Counted from the first letter of the stretch, positions 1 to 9,273 are shown. The stretch: DNA of 64,000 nt from a candidate division KSB1 bacterium (GCA_016214895.1 JACRMR010000002.1:126001-190000), one strand, 5' to 3'. Notes: generated by a model not told the origin, from the letters alone. Made by a program: numbers and translations.

Positions 1-313
1 CTTCTATGTTCTGAATACCGCAGGGGCCTAAGTTGTCCCCATTTGGATAGGGGCACGGTGGATTGTTGATGAAGTAGCCACACGGGTCCTGAAGACAATC
101 ATCGTTCGGTGAGTTTGACCAGTAGTGAAGAGCTCCCCCGAGATTCGCGACCGCCACCGTAACATCGGCACCAGTTGAATTGGTGTAGATCGGCGCAGCC
201 ATCCACGGTCGAGCTTCCTCGCCGGTTACCGCAAAAGGAATCTCCTCCGCGATCGCTTGCAGAGCGACCATCAGCGACAGAATCGCACAGGTGTCGAGTA
301 ATATTCGTTTCAT
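1..313 (-). CDS. Secreted protein of unknown function (C-terminus beyond window)
   Basis: An open frame runs from an ATG at 313 down to the window edge without a stop, so only about 104 residues are visible. The first 22 residues (MKRILLDTCAILSLMVALQA...) form a signal peptide with a short positive start and hydrophobic core. The mature part contains a Cys-rich stretch (DDCLQDPCGYF, then NNPPCPYPNGD) that may form disulfides. A Shine-Dalgarno GGAGG lies at 319-323, and a good sigma-70-type promoter lies at 361-389, which supports the start. I do not recognise the family. Neighbouring secreted proteins make a surface or periplasmic location likely. Confidence 0.7.
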   Translation of the reverse strand, partial: MKRILLDTCAILSLMVALQAIAEEIPFAVTGEEARPWMAAPIYTNSTGADVTVAVANLGGALHYWSNSPNDDCLQDPCGYFINNPPCPYPNGDNLGPCGIQNIE

Positions 314-360
314 CACAACCTCCGCGTTAGAGTGGATGACTAACAGACGTTTCAACAAAT

Positions 361-389
361 AATGTATAGAGGCATATACGAATTGTCAA
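361..389 (-). promoter_or_regulatory. Sigma-70-type promoter for the partial secreted gene
   Basis: On the minus strand TTGACA (384-389) and TACATT (361-366) are separated by exactly 17 nt. The gene start at 313 is about 40 nt past the expected transcription start. The same pair of boxes with the same spacing occurs before the secreted gene at 44426. Confidence 0.6.
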
Positions 390-706
390 GTGCGTGTCTC
401 TGTCTCGTCAAATGGATAATTTCGTTTCAACCCGAGCCAAGTGAAGGTTAAACAGCAATTGAACCTGACAAGGTCTGATTACCTGTGATCGAAATGGCAC
501 TATGAAAAAGCCGCGATGCCTCGCGCACCAGTTGGTCTATGCTGGCTGATACCGCTCGTGAAACAGGCCCCCCATTGCTGAGGAGCCTGTCGAACTCTGT
601 CACCAAAAGCTATTCCGCTCACACGAGCTATTGCGAGATGGCATTGGGCTTTCGCGCACGAACTTCTTCACCTCGATCACGGACTGTGTGATCGGTTCCA
701 ATCGCC
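390..706. other. Gene-free stretch, nothing recognised
   Basis: No frame here looks coding on either strand, and I see no clear hairpin, repeat or RNA gene. It separates two minus-strand secreted-protein genes. Confidence 0.5.
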
Positions 707-3406
707 TCATTCATTGCGACCAAGCAGCGCGATCGCGGTCTCGCGTGGAGTGTCCACTTCAATCCGCAAGACAGCCGACATCGAGCCGGAATAGGCCTCG
801 ACCTGATAGAACATGTTGCTCGCAAATCGGATCACACCATGATGCGCATAGGTGGTATCGCTCGTGTAACCGTGGAAGTAGAATGGACCTTCCACCTGAG
901 GTGAATACCACACGAGGTAGGCGTCGACAACCGCTGGGCAGGCAGGATGTCCGGTTTGAGCGGGTGACCAGTGAATCTCCGCATCCATACCGTTTGGCAG
1001 CACCACGATCTCTGGCGGAAGTGGAGGGAAGGGAGTGCAATCGATGACTTCGACTTTGATCATGGCCGCCGGAACCCACCATGGGGTGTAGCCTTCCGGG
1101 AACTCGTACTGAGCCAGAGCCGCGTGATTCGCCAGCGTGAACAGGTATTTGTCTATTCCCCAATCGGCGATATCAAGGGCATCGTTCCAGTGCGGTTGCC
1201 CCACGCTCCAGTTGGTGAGTGAGGCGACCTGATCGCCGGTGAATTCTCCGGAATGAGCGACCGTAACGTAGTATGTTCCGGGTTCCTCCGGGGCCGTGAG
1301 ACTCAAAGCGACGTCATGGGTGCTGAGACCAGTGGGAATCCAGTTGCTGATGGTCTGATAACTGGTCGAATTCTCGTCCCATCCCCACACCGCCACGAGC
1401 GGAACTACGGCGCTGCCGTTAAGCCAGTTGTCGGCCTCGACCGTGACAGTTCCGGTAATGGGATGTCCGGCACCGATTGTGATCTCGAGCACATTGTTCA
1501 CCACCGGAGTACCATTGAGCTCCCCTCCTACAAGTTCTACCGTTCCATTCTCCATGGGATGAACCGCCACCAGTTCAACCGCTGAGGAATCGAGCGTCCC
1601 GCAGTTAACGATGGTGCTTCCTCCGCTGATGACCGTTGAACGGTGAATGCTCAGAACTCCCCCGACGCCCCCTTGGCCGGTGCAATTGAGGATCGCCGCG
1701 TTGCCGAAACCGCAGGGCGTCGCGACGCTGACCCGCATGTGCCTGAAGTATGCGGCGCCCTCGCTTTCGATGTTGATACCGCACGGGCAGTGAGGCCCGC
1801 AGTTCCCGGTAATCTGCTGAACGATCTGGGCCTGATTTGCGATAATGGTTCCGCCGGGACGAGCAACCAACCAGCCACCGGCCAGCAGCAGAACCGCTCC
1901 GGGTTCGATCCGCAACGTATCACCGGTGCGAACGTTGATGGCCAACTCCGGAATATACGGACTCATTTCGCGGGTTATCGTACCGCGGCAGCGCAAGCCT
2001 TGGCCTTCGGGATCGGGTTCGCAGACCAGCGGTGGCCCGGACTCTACTACGACTCTGATCATGCCTGCGGGAACCCAGCGCTCATGGTACCCATCGGTGA
2101 ATTCGTACGGTGAGATCGCTGCCCCATGGAGTAACGTCTCCGCGTAGCGCACTGAGTCCCAATCCGCGATATCGGCGCCGTCATTCCAGTGGTCGTAGCC
2201 TACCGCCCAGTTCGTTAATGAGGCAACCTGCGAACTGGAGAACTCGCCCGAGTGTGCAAACGTCACATAATAGGTTCCCGGCGTCGTGGGAGCTGTCAGG
2301 TTCAGCGCGACTTCGTGCGTGCTCACCCCGGGAGGAATCCAGCCATTGATGACCGAGTGCGCCGTCTCGCGGGTGTCCCAATTCCAGATCATACAGAGCG
2401 GCACCACAGCACTCGCGTCCAGGTAATTGTCCGCTTCCACAGAGATTGAACCGTCAAGAAACTGTCCGGGCATCACCGTCAACTCGAGAACACCATCCTG
2501 CACCGGCGTGCCACTAACCGCACCTGACATCATCCTGACCGTGCCGTTCTCGTTGGCGTAGGCCCAGGCGTGCCCGATCGCATTCTGGTTGCCGCCACTA
2601 CCAATGTTCCCGGTGTACCAGATTTCAAGTCGGTTGCCACGTGCAACGGTCGAACCACCAGTGACTTGATGCTGATCCCACGAGCCCGGCATGCCCGGTC
2701 CGACAATGGGATTCCCGGGGTCTTTTTCCCAGAGGAGACCATCGGTGGACGTCGCCAAGCCGATGCGGTCATTTTCGAATCCAGAGTCTCCAACATAGAG
2801 CATGTACCAACGATTGCCTGCGCGAACAACACAACCGGGCGTTACATCGTCCGCGTCCCATTCACCAGTCGCTCCACGCTGAAGTGCAGGTTGTGAATCC
2901 TCCGTCCAGTTCAGTCCGTCACTGGAAACTGCACGGTATATCTCTCCGTTCAAGGACTCCCATCCCCAGAACTGCGGTCCGTTTTGCAGCACAGCCAGCA
3001 GAATGCCCGTCACGCCAGATACGATTTGGCCGCCGGAGAAATTCTGAGCATCCGATGATGTAGTCAAGAAGACACCGGCGTTGGTCACGTACCACATCTT
3101 GTACACGCTTCCCTCTTTGATTACAGAACTGGCTCCGAGTTCAACTCCCGGCAGGTAGAGCGCGACTTGACCGCTGCTCCAATTGATGCCGTCAGTGGAC
3201 TCGCTGTAGTAAATGTCTTCATCAACAATCGACCCTGCCATATACCACATCCGGTAGGTTCCGTTGTCGTAAATTACCCACGGCGCGCCCGTGTAGGGTC
3301 CGATCACGGGATTGCCTGAGTACTTCGTCCACGGGGCGGCGGAGACAGCGCCGCATGTGATTCCGACGATGAGAACCACCATCCATCGAGTCCAAGCTGA
3401 TTTCAT
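707..3406 (-). CDS. Secreted multidomain protein with glycosidase-like five-bladed propeller
   Basis: The 899-residue protein starts with a signal peptide (about residues 1-24, ending VSAAPW). Residues about 25-285 contain repeated blades of the type WYMAG, KMWYVTN, WYMLYVGDSG and EIWYTGN, as in the beta-propeller of GH43/GH117/GH130-like glycoside hydrolases. A module of about 170 residues with EADN, TYYVT.AHSGEF and VASLTNW then occurs twice (about 285-455 and 625-800). Between the copies lies a beta-helix-like, Cys-containing segment. A fibronectin-III-like domain ends the protein. There is no YPNPFN tail. An AAAGG-type ribosome site precedes the ATG. A carbohydrate-related extracellular role is inference from the propeller; catalytic residues cannot be assigned by eye. 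Confidence 0.8.
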   Translation of the reverse strand: MKSAWTRWMVVLIVGITCGAVSAAPWTKYSGNPVIGPYTGAPWVIYDNGTYRMWYMAGSIVDEDIYYSESTDGINWSSGQVALYLPGVELGASSVIKEGSVYKMWYVTNAGVFLTTSSDAQNFSGGQIVSGVTGILLAVLQNGPQFWGWESLNGEIYRAVSSDGLNWTEDSQPALQRGATGEWDADDVTPGCVVRAGNRWYMLYVGDSGFENDRIGLATSTDGLLWEKDPGNPIVGPGMPGSWDQHQVTGGSTVARGNRLEIWYTGNIGSGGNQNAIGHAWAYANENGTVRMMSGAVSGTPVQDGVLELTVMPGQFLDGSISVEADNYLDASAVVPLCMIWNWDTRETAHSVINGWIPPGVSTHEVALNLTAPTTPGTYYVTFAHSGEFSSSQVASLTNWAVGYDHWNDGADIADWDSVRYAETLLHGAAISPYEFTDGYHERWVPAGMIRVVVESGPPLVCEPDPEGQGLRCRGTITREMSPYIPELAINVRTGDTLRIEPGAVLLLAGGWLVARPGGTIIANQAQIVQQITGNCGPHCPCGINIESEGAAYFRHMRVSVATPCGFGNAAILNCTGQGGVGGVLSIHRSTVISGGSTIVNCGTLDSSAVELVAVHPMENGTVELVGGELNGTPVVNNVLEITIGAGHPITGTVTVEADNWLNGSAVVPLVAVWGWDENSTSYQTISNWIPTGLSTHDVALSLTAPEEPGTYYVTVAHSGEFTGDQVASLTNWSVGQPHWNDALDIADWGIDKYLFTLANHAALAQYEFPEGYTPWWVPAAMIKVEVIDCTPFPPLPPEIVVLPNGMDAEIHWSPAQTGHPACPAVVDAYLVWYSPQVEGPFYFHGYTSDTTYAHHGVIRFASNMFYQVEAYSGSMSAVLRIEVDTPRETAIALLGRNE

Positions 3407-3522
3407 GAGAGGACCTTTCTATGCATTGAAGTTGGGGGGAGATTCTAACTACGCCTGTCGCGAGCGGGATTGCTGCATGAAGCACGTTGAGGTCGCGTTG
3501 ATGGGTTGCCCAACGTGTCTGC

Positions 3523-3765
3523 TTAGCGTGAAGAGAGCAATGTCAGTATCTCGCCATCCGAGAGCACGTCAACTGGGCTTTGTGGATCACGCGGCAGGAG
3601 TCTGCCTGTTCGTTCGCTGTACAGTTCATAGGTCTCCATGACTACTGCCAGCGCAGCGGCGATGCGGCGACGAAGCTCGGCGATGTCAGCTCCTCTGGGG
3701 ACTTCGACCGGAAACGTCCTGCCCGTGACAGGCTCCATGACGGTGATGTGAAGGAGTTCGTTCAT
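3523..3765 (-). CDS. Small ubiquitin-like (beta-grasp) protein
   Basis: The 80-residue product opens with a beta-hairpin-like ITVMEPVTGRTFPVEVP, followed by a helix (ADIAELRRRIAAAL) and the end pattern YELYSERTGRLLP...VLSDGEILTLL. This matches the small ubiquitin-like fold of YukD/EsaB-type proteins. It ends LLSSR, not Gly-Gly, and no E1, E2 or JAB protease gene is nearby, so conjugation is not supported. The ATG at 3765 has no ribosome site. A strong GGAGG at 3797-3801 is 7 nt before an in-frame ATT (3787-3789), so an ATT start giving 88 residues is possible. It lies downstream of the two-component genes on the same strand, 140 nt after the regulator. Function is unknown. Confidence 0.6.
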   Translation of the reverse strand: MNELLHITVMEPVTGRTFPVEVPRGADIAELRRRIAAALAVVMETYELYSERTGRLLPRDPQSPVDVLSDGEILTLLSSR

Positions 3766-3845
3766 GACACTGATTGATGTTATAGCAATTTCTTTGCCTC
3801 CTTGAAGCCATGGCATAAGTACCGCGAAAACATCGCGGCAACAGA

Positions 3846-3872
3846 ATTCCCCACCGCTGGGCGATGGGGAAT
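3846..3872 (-). terminator. Hairpin between regulator and ubiquitin-like gene
   Basis: ATTCCCCA and TGGGGAAT form an 8-bp stem around an 11-nt loop, about 35 nt after the stop of the response regulator. There is no clear T-run, so it could be a weak terminator, attenuator or RNA-stability element. Confidence 0.35.
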
Positions 3873-3905
3873 CGTGAGGAATGGTCGGGGAGTTTCGAGG
3901 AATGC

Positions 3906-5291
3906 CTACCAGCGAATCCCGTGGCGCTCGAGTTCTTTCAGAACTTCGGGCGGTGCTTGCTTCCGCCAGTTGACCAGCGTCTTGCGATCGACACCGAGAT
4001 CGCCGGCGGTGTTCTCGCGATGCCCACGGTTGCGGATCAGGGCGTTCAAGATGACGTTCCACGCGAATCTCGAACCCAGAGGCCCACCCGTAACAGAGAG
4101 ATCAGTCGGCTCGCTGGGGATTGAATCTGTCTCTGGCACAGTTGTGAGTCCGCTCACGTCACCCAGCTCTACAGTCCAACTGCGCCGAGCCAGAAGCCGT
4201 GCCCGGATCCGCAGCGCCAGGCCCTTCAGCTCGCGAACATTGCCCGGCCAGTCATGCTCCCTTAGCCGCGCCATTGCCCGTGTTGTAATGTCCAACGGTC
4301 GATCCGGCTTGATGAAGTGGTGGAGAAGGGCAACGATGTCGTCCTTATGTTCTTTCAGTGGAGGAACGGTGACGCGATAGCTGTTCTCCAAGCGAAACCG
4401 AAGGTCCTCCCGGAGTATTCCCTGCGCGTGCAGGTCAACGGGTTCGGATTGGGTGACATACAATAACCTGATATCCGGACTACGACGGGCACGGTCACCG
4501 ATGCGCTGAATCTCGCCGGCCTCAAGGGCGCGCAATACCTTCGCCTGTGCAGGCAGGGAAAGATCACCCACTTCATCAAGGATAAGACTGGAACCTTCCG
4601 CGGATTCGAACCAACCGGGTAAGTCGTGCGTGGCCCCGGTGAAACAGCCCTTGACAAAGCCGAACAGTTCCGCTTCCACAAGCGAATCGGGAAGGGACGC
4701 GCAATTGAGGACCAACGGTTCGTGCCTTGATCTCCGCGACACTCGATGAACGGCGTGGGCTGCGAGTTCTTTTCCTGACCCCGTCGATCCGATGATCAAA
4801 ACCGGCTCATCTCCGGCTGCCGCGGTTTCGATTTGCGTCCACAAGCGTTGCATGGCCGGTCCGTGACCGACGAGACCGTATGCGTGCCATGGTTCAGTTG
4901 GGTCATGCCGGACGGACCGGAGTATATGCGCGAGGCGCGCTCCATCGAAAAGATCTCCAGCTGAACGTTTCTCGATGAAATCCACACAGCCAGCGCGCTC
5001 AAACCGTTCAACAATGCGCCAGTCCGCGAGGCTGGAAATCGCAACGCACGGCGTGCCGCGGGCGGAACAGGCCGCCGCCAGCGCGAGGCTGTCGCTGTTG
5101 TCGGGAGTACCTGGCCGCAAGAATACGTCGAGCAGTACGAGATCGATGCCGGCATGATTTAAGGCCAGGTGCGCGCGCGCCACTGTGTCGGCAACTGCCA
5201 CGTTGGCGCCGAGGCGTTCCAGTTCAAGGCGGGTTTCTTCGCCATGAGCGGGATCATCATCCACCACCAGCACATGAAGCGGTCCCATCAT
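3906..5291 (-). CDS. NtrC-family sigma-54-dependent response regulator
   Basis: The 461-residue protein has three domains. A receiver domain (1-120) has the acidic cluster VVDDD, the phospho-acceptor Asp55 in LVLLDVF, and the conserved Lys in FIEK. An AAA+ domain (about 140-365) has Walker A GSTGSGKE, a sigma-54 contact loop GCFTGA (usual GAFTGA, with Ala to Cys), Walker B LILDEVGD, and DWPGNVREL. A Fis-like helix-turn-helix lies at the C-terminus (ENTAGDLGVDRKTLVNW). It should activate sigma-54 RNA polymerase when phosphorylated by the kinase encoded 6 nt upstream. GAGGA before the ATG lies inside the end of the kinase gene, which suggests coupled translation. Its target promoters are not evident here. 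Confidence 0.92.
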   Translation of the reverse strand: MMGPLHVLVVDDDPAHGEETRLELERLGANVAVADTVARAHLALNHAGIDLVLLDVFLRPGTPDNSDSLALAAACSARGTPCVAISSLADWRIVERFERAGCVDFIEKRSAGDLFDGARLAHILRSVRHDPTEPWHAYGLVGHGPAMQRLWTQIETAAAGDEPVLIIGSTGSGKELAAHAVHRVSRRSRHEPLVLNCASLPDSLVEAELFGFVKGCFTGATHDLPGWFESAEGSSLILDEVGDLSLPAQAKVLRALEAGEIQRIGDRARRSPDIRLLYVTQSEPVDLHAQGILREDLRFRLENSYRVTVPPLKEHKDDIVALLHHFIKPDRPLDITTRAMARLREHDWPGNVRELKGLALRIRARLLARRSWTVELGDVSGLTTVPETDSIPSEPTDLSVTGGPLGSRFAWNVILNALIRNRGHRENTAGDLGVDRKTLVNWRKQAPPEVLKELERHGIRW

Positions 5292-5297
5292 GAATCC

Positions 5298-7691
5298 TCA
5301 TGCCGTGAGTTGTTGGAAATAGATGCGAACGACTGTACCGGCACTCGTTGATGTCCAAACAAGGCCGGCGGCATGCGCATCCACGATCTTCCGCACATCG
5401 AGCAACCCGTGCCCCCGAGTGTCTCCTTTCGAGCTGATCGGCTTGGCAAAAGCCAGACTGAGCATTTCTGGAGGCATGCCCGGTCCGTTGTCAGCCACCT
5501 CAAGAGCAACTGCCGGCTGCTCCAGCGTCGGCCGACTCGGATCAAACCGGTAGCAATCGTTGTTAACAGAAATCGTAACTACGGACTCGTCCTGTTCGGC
5601 CAAAGCCTCGGCGGCATTATGAAGGAGCACAGAAAGGAGTCGCTTGATCAGGCGTTCATCCCCATAGACAACTCCCTGACAGTCACCGCCGATCACCCAA
5701 GTGACCTGCGGGAATACCGCTCTAATCTTTGTTACAACCGCTTCTACTGTGCAGGGCAGATCGATGGGGTCTTGGCGCGGATTGAGGATCTGCCCGAGTT
5801 TCATCACTTCGGACAGTGACTCGGTAATCTCCTGGAGTTCAGGGACAACATGAGCGAGGGACGCCCGTTCCATACCCTTCTTCTCGAAAGCCCTCGCCAA
5901 TGTCCCGAGTCGGGCCTTCAGATCATGTAGAACGGAGAAGGTTTCATCCTTCAGTCGGCGCCAACTCCGGTTCTCCGGGGACAAGTACAGAATGCGCTGC
6001 ACCCGTGATCGTGGATCGGCCACCAGTTTCCCGCGCGCCAGCATGATCCACTCGTCACTGCGGTCTGTCAAGACAAAGGATCGCTCAAAGTCGCTCTGAC
6101 TGCTCTGTAGAGTGGCAATTGCCTTCGCGAGGCCCGTGAACGTTGGCAGAATTACTTCATGCCAATGGCCCCTTCGCCGACCACGTCCGACCTCGCAAAA
6201 CCGCCGGGCAATGCCAAGGCAAACAAGCAACTTGCCATCGCGGGAGAACCCGAGTGCACCCTGCTCATCGAGGCCACGAAATGCGGCAACGTACTGCATC
6301 ATTCCACGCGCCCGCCGTTGTTGCAGGACGACCACGACTGCCAACACGACCAGAATCACCAATCCACTGGCCCCAATTGCGCGGTACGGTGGGATGCGTG
6401 TCAACGTCGCATAGGCGATCAAGCCGGCGTTTCGACTTTGGGGACCGTAACCGACAAGGAACCACCTGCCTTCCTCGTTGTCGATCGGTGGCAGCGGCGA
6501 CGCCCTGCAAACGGTGAGTGGGGGAATAGATGCGGTGGAACCCGCCTTGGCCTTCCGATCCAGCCACAGAAGTTCGTTGCTACCTTTGAGGACCGGACGA
6601 TATGGCTGATCGATGGCCGATCTCGGGATGCGAATGTCGTGCAGCGGACCCCCTAATCGAACGGCTCGCACGGTACTCAGCATCGAATCCAGAACGCTGA
6701 TCCCTCCACTGTCCGGGAAGGCTAGAATCTGTATGTCTGATTCACCTGTGGTGCCGAACACGATCAACCCTCTGATCTTGTTCACAAAATTGCGTTGGGA
6801 GATCACATCTCCCCGCGCCGGTGCCAGCAGGTAGAGGGTTGATTGCAAGGAGTCACGTTCGTTTTGGTGGCTGATCAGTCCAATGGCCAAGTCATCTCGT
6901 CCGGGTACCGGATAGAGCCGTCCGCCCGAGGCGAATCCCCCCACAACGATACTCCAGATCATCACGCCGGCGGTATCGTAAGCGCTGATGTAGCCGTTGA
7001 TCGAATCTGGCACCTGATTGCCCAGCACAAGCGTACCCTCCCCGAGGTAGAGCGCATCACTGATATTGGCATCTACCAAGATGGGATCATGGCAGAAGAT
7101 CATGCGAAAGGGATCAACGACGTACACATGCCCCGGTCCGCGATGGTCGGGACCGCTGACATAGACGACAACATTCCGAGACATGGAATCGCCCGCAAAG
7201 GAGATCCAACGATTGCGGGACGCAAGATCCTGCCGCGAATCAATGCCGTCTTCGAGCTGGCACCGTCCAAGCTCCTCGATTCTAGACGGTCCTTTGGGGT
7301 CTTTCCGCTCCACGCCGTAGAGCACTAGATCGAATCCACCATCTACCTGTTCGAGAGCGACCCAGCGGTCCTTTCCAATCCTCGAATCATGCCATACAGT
7401 GAGCTGATCAGCATAAGGCCCGTGAAGCCTCTCGCAAACGACTCGGGCCAGATCCCCCTCCAGGACCGCCACATGGTTTGAATCCTGGAATACTACTTCT
7501 CTCTGCCCTCGACCGGTGAAGTCACCAAACCCCGAATGCCAATCGTCGATGCTCCATCCGGAGATGCTCAAGTTGCACGCATGCGATTGACTCCACCATT
7601 CAGGTCGTTGATGATCACAACCCATGCCTGTGATCATCAATCCAACGATAAGGACCAAGACCTGCATTTTGCAGAGAGTATTCAATTTCAT
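5298..7691 (-). CDS. Membrane sensor histidine kinase with extracytoplasmic propeller
   Basis: The N-terminus is a signal sequence with a possible lipid-attachment Cys (ITGMGC). About 400 residues of propeller-like repeats follow (FG-GAP-like GDFTGRGQREVVF; also ISAYDTAG), then one membrane segment (about 442-457). The cytoplasmic part has a HisKA-like helix with His in SVLHDLKARL (about residue 589), an N box LLHNAAEA, and G boxes DNGPGMPPE and GHGLLDVRKI. It should sense an extracytoplasmic ligand and phosphorylate the regulator next door. I chose the ATG at 7691 because MKLNTLCK is a natural signal-peptide start; a longer frame begins at 7757. Neither start has a good ribosome site. Confidence 0.88.
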   Translation of the reverse strand: MKLNTLCKMQVLVLIVGLMITGMGCDHQRPEWWSQSHACNLSISGWSIDDWHSGFGDFTGRGQREVVFQDSNHVAVLEGDLARVVCERLHGPYADQLTVWHDSRIGKDRWVALEQVDGGFDLVLYGVERKDPKGPSRIEELGRCQLEDGIDSRQDLASRNRWISFAGDSMSRNVVVYVSGPDHRGPGHVYVVDPFRMIFCHDPILVDANISDALYLGEGTLVLGNQVPDSINGYISAYDTAGVMIWSIVVGGFASGGRLYPVPGRDDLAIGLISHQNERDSLQSTLYLLAPARGDVISQRNFVNKIRGLIVFGTTGESDIQILAFPDSGGISVLDSMLSTVRAVRLGGPLHDIRIPRSAIDQPYRPVLKGSNELLWLDRKAKAGSTASIPPLTVCRASPLPPIDNEEGRWFLVGYGPQSRNAGLIAYATLTRIPPYRAIGASGLVILVVLAVVVVLQQRRARGMMQYVAAFRGLDEQGALGFSRDGKLLVCLGIARRFCEVGRGRRRGHWHEVILPTFTGLAKAIATLQSSQSDFERSFVLTDRSDEWIMLARGKLVADPRSRVQRILYLSPENRSWRRLKDETFSVLHDLKARLGTLARAFEKKGMERASLAHVVPELQEITESLSEVMKLGQILNPRQDPIDLPCTVEAVVTKIRAVFPQVTWVIGGDCQGVVYGDERLIKRLLSVLLHNAAEALAEQDESVVTISVNNDCYRFDPSRPTLEQPAVALEVADNGPGMPPEMLSLAFAKPISSKGDTRGHGLLDVRKIVDAHAAGLVWTSTSAGTVVRIYFQQLTA

Positions 7692-7941
7692 GCCAAATCT
7701 AAGTGCCTGATCTGCGGCATCGCACGCTGCGCGCAATTTGCTGGCGATGAGGGCCATGTAGTTGGGTGGGCGAAGTCAAGACAAGTCGTTCCTATGTTCC
7801 GATTCTCGCCGCGCCGTGACCTTCACAATGATGGTGATGGCGGTAGCGGCTGAAGGCAGGCAGCAGCGTCGCCGCCGCGATTCCGACAATCGCCGTTATG
7901 CTGGCCATGATAGTGTGAAGATAGCCGGCTCATCACCAATG

Positions 7942-8616
7942 TCAATTGTATTCCGGATTCCCCGGCTTGATCTTGTCCATGCAGCACTGTTTGAACTTCT
8001 TACCACTACCACAGGGACAGGGATCATTGCGGCCAATACGAACTACGCCTTGCGCCTTGTAACGATTCACTCGATCTAAGTGAAGCTGGTGGCTGACGAA
8101 CCGCATCAGGCGAGTCGTGCTCTTGCCGCGCGCCTCCAGGTCAGAGTTCAGCTTGTCAATCTCCTTGCTCGTGTAAGGCTTTCGTTTGAGACTGACACGA
8201 CGAATGATCAACTTTATGTTGTCCTGCTCATCCGCAAGTTCGTCATAAGCGTTGCGGGCTGCCTTCGGGAAGTCACCCTCCGCGTAAGTCCCAAGACTTA
8301 GCCCTTTCCTGAATCCATACACTTCCCGCCACAAATCCGACGCCCACAGCAGCGGACCTTCCTTGTCCTGCCCGAAGCCGGTTCGGCGCACGCTCAACGG
8401 CAAGTTGTCTTCAATAGTCTCCGCCAACTGGTTGTGCAACGAGTGCAACACCGTAAGTACTCGATCCGCGGTCGCCGGGTCGGGCAGTTCCAATTTGAAA
8501 CCTAACATGTGCGGCAGATACACAGAGGGTGGAACCAGGTACGGCGCACACACTTCCGTACATGACACCGACACAAAACGCGGCCGGAAAGGCCAGCTCA
8601 ATCGGCTACAAGGCAT
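7942..8616 (-). CDS. SEC-C motif protein
   Basis: The 224-residue protein ends with a classic SEC-C zinc motif, RNDPCPCGSGKKFKQCC, as found at the end of SecA and in many small uncharacterised proteins. The middle is predicted to be helical and rich in charged residues; it is not a SecA ATPase. The ATG at 8616 has GAGGAG 7 nt upstream. The N-terminal 25 residues look atypical, so the true start could be the Met at 8508 (MLGFKLELP), which has no ribosome site. The stop is at 7942, about 250 nt from the kinase gene. Function is unknown beyond likely zinc binding. Confidence 0.75.
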   Translation of the reverse strand: MPCSRLSWPFRPRFVSVSCTEVCAPYLVPPSVYLPHMLGFKLELPDPATADRVLTVLHSLHNQLAETIEDNLPLSVRRTGFGQDKEGPLLWASDLWREVYGFRKGLSLGTYAEGDFPKAARNAYDELADEQDNIKLIIRRVSLKRKPYTSKEIDKLNSDLEARGKSTTRLMRFVSHQLHLDRVNRYKAQGVVRIGRNDPCPCGSGKKFKQCCMDKIKPGNPEYN

Positions 8617-8698
8617 CCTCGAGCTCCTCGAAGTTCACAGGCCTCGGCCGGGGCGTGATGTTAAGGAAGTCCGGTGGCAGTGATAGGCGGTCAGGCAA
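8606..8698 (-). CDS. Possible 30-residue leader ORF overlapping the SEC-C gene
   Basis: A short frame (LPDRLSLPPDFLNI..., ending NFEELEDAL) would start at TTG 8698 and stop at 8606, overlapping the start of the SEC-C gene by 11 nt. Its composition looks protein-like, unlike the first residues of the overlapping frame. It could be a coupled small gene or the original N-terminus of the SEC-C protein separated by a frameshift. No ribosome site is visible. Confidence 0.25.
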   Translation of the reverse strand: MPDRLSLPPDFLNITPRPRPVNFEELEDAL

Positions 8699-8756
8699 TC
8701 ACAGAGAGTTATCTTGGTCTGTCGGCGTGCGGATGACGGTGAGGAAGGGAGGAAGC

Positions 8757-9095
8757 TCAGGCGCCACCGTCTTTCAGTTCAACGCTGATGACGTGCAAAA
8801 CCTTGTCGCCAACATTCACGACATAATGCGGTGGCAGCGGTGCGGACCATAGCACTTTCGGTGGTGTTCGAAACGCTTCTGCAGACCGTGAATCAAGTAG
8901 GAGTTCGCCCTTGTCGTCGTAACGAACGAAACCACTCCAGCTCAAGATGTATAGTACAGCAGGCCAGCGATGAGAATGAATGGGCGGCATCTCTCCAGCG
9001 TAAATGCAAGTGTCGAGAACTTGCACCTTGTCGTTTACCAGTATTTCGCGGTGGTGACTTGGTGTTGCGATAAGTGCGTCTATGGAATCAGTCAT
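8757..9095 (-). CDS. Small cupin-like protein
   Basis: The 112-residue product from ATG 9095 (MTDSIDALI) is all-beta in character. It carries a metal-site-like motif GEMPPIHSHRWP and a second conserved His in PLPPHYVVNVGDKVLHV, consistent with a single-domain cupin. There is no signal peptide, so it is probably cytoplasmic. An AAGAG-type weak ribosome site precedes the chosen start; the frame also opens at 9152 but that extension looks unnatural. Substrate is unknown. It stands alone between the SEC-C gene and a secreted nuclease-like gene. Confidence 0.65.
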   Translation of the reverse strand: MTDSIDALIATPSHHREILVNDKVQVLDTCIYAGEMPPIHSHRWPAVLYILSWSGFVRYDDKGELLLDSRSAEAFRTPPKVLWSAPLPPHYVVNVGDKVLHVISVELKDGGA

Positions 9096-9273
9096 GGCTG
9101 CTCTTGGTGTGCTGGGCGTGAGTGAGCACCATCGGTGTGTCACACTCGCCACTGCTTCGATGGTGAAGCAGCCGGACGCGGAGTGGGCGGGCGACCATGC
9201 CTATGTTAATGTGGTAATCGAGCGGATCGATCTCGCATGCGTGTCACACCCCGATGGGCGAGTCCTTCCCCAG

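Noticed and set aside
3523-4062. 179-residue version of the ubiquitin-like protein
   Set aside because: The first 90 residues overlap the regulator gene in another frame and look random; only the last 80-88 residues are natural.
4600-4625. tRNA-like T-arm (GATTCGAACC) inside the regulator gene
   Set aside because: No matching acceptor or anticodon stems surround it and it lies within a well-supported coding region.
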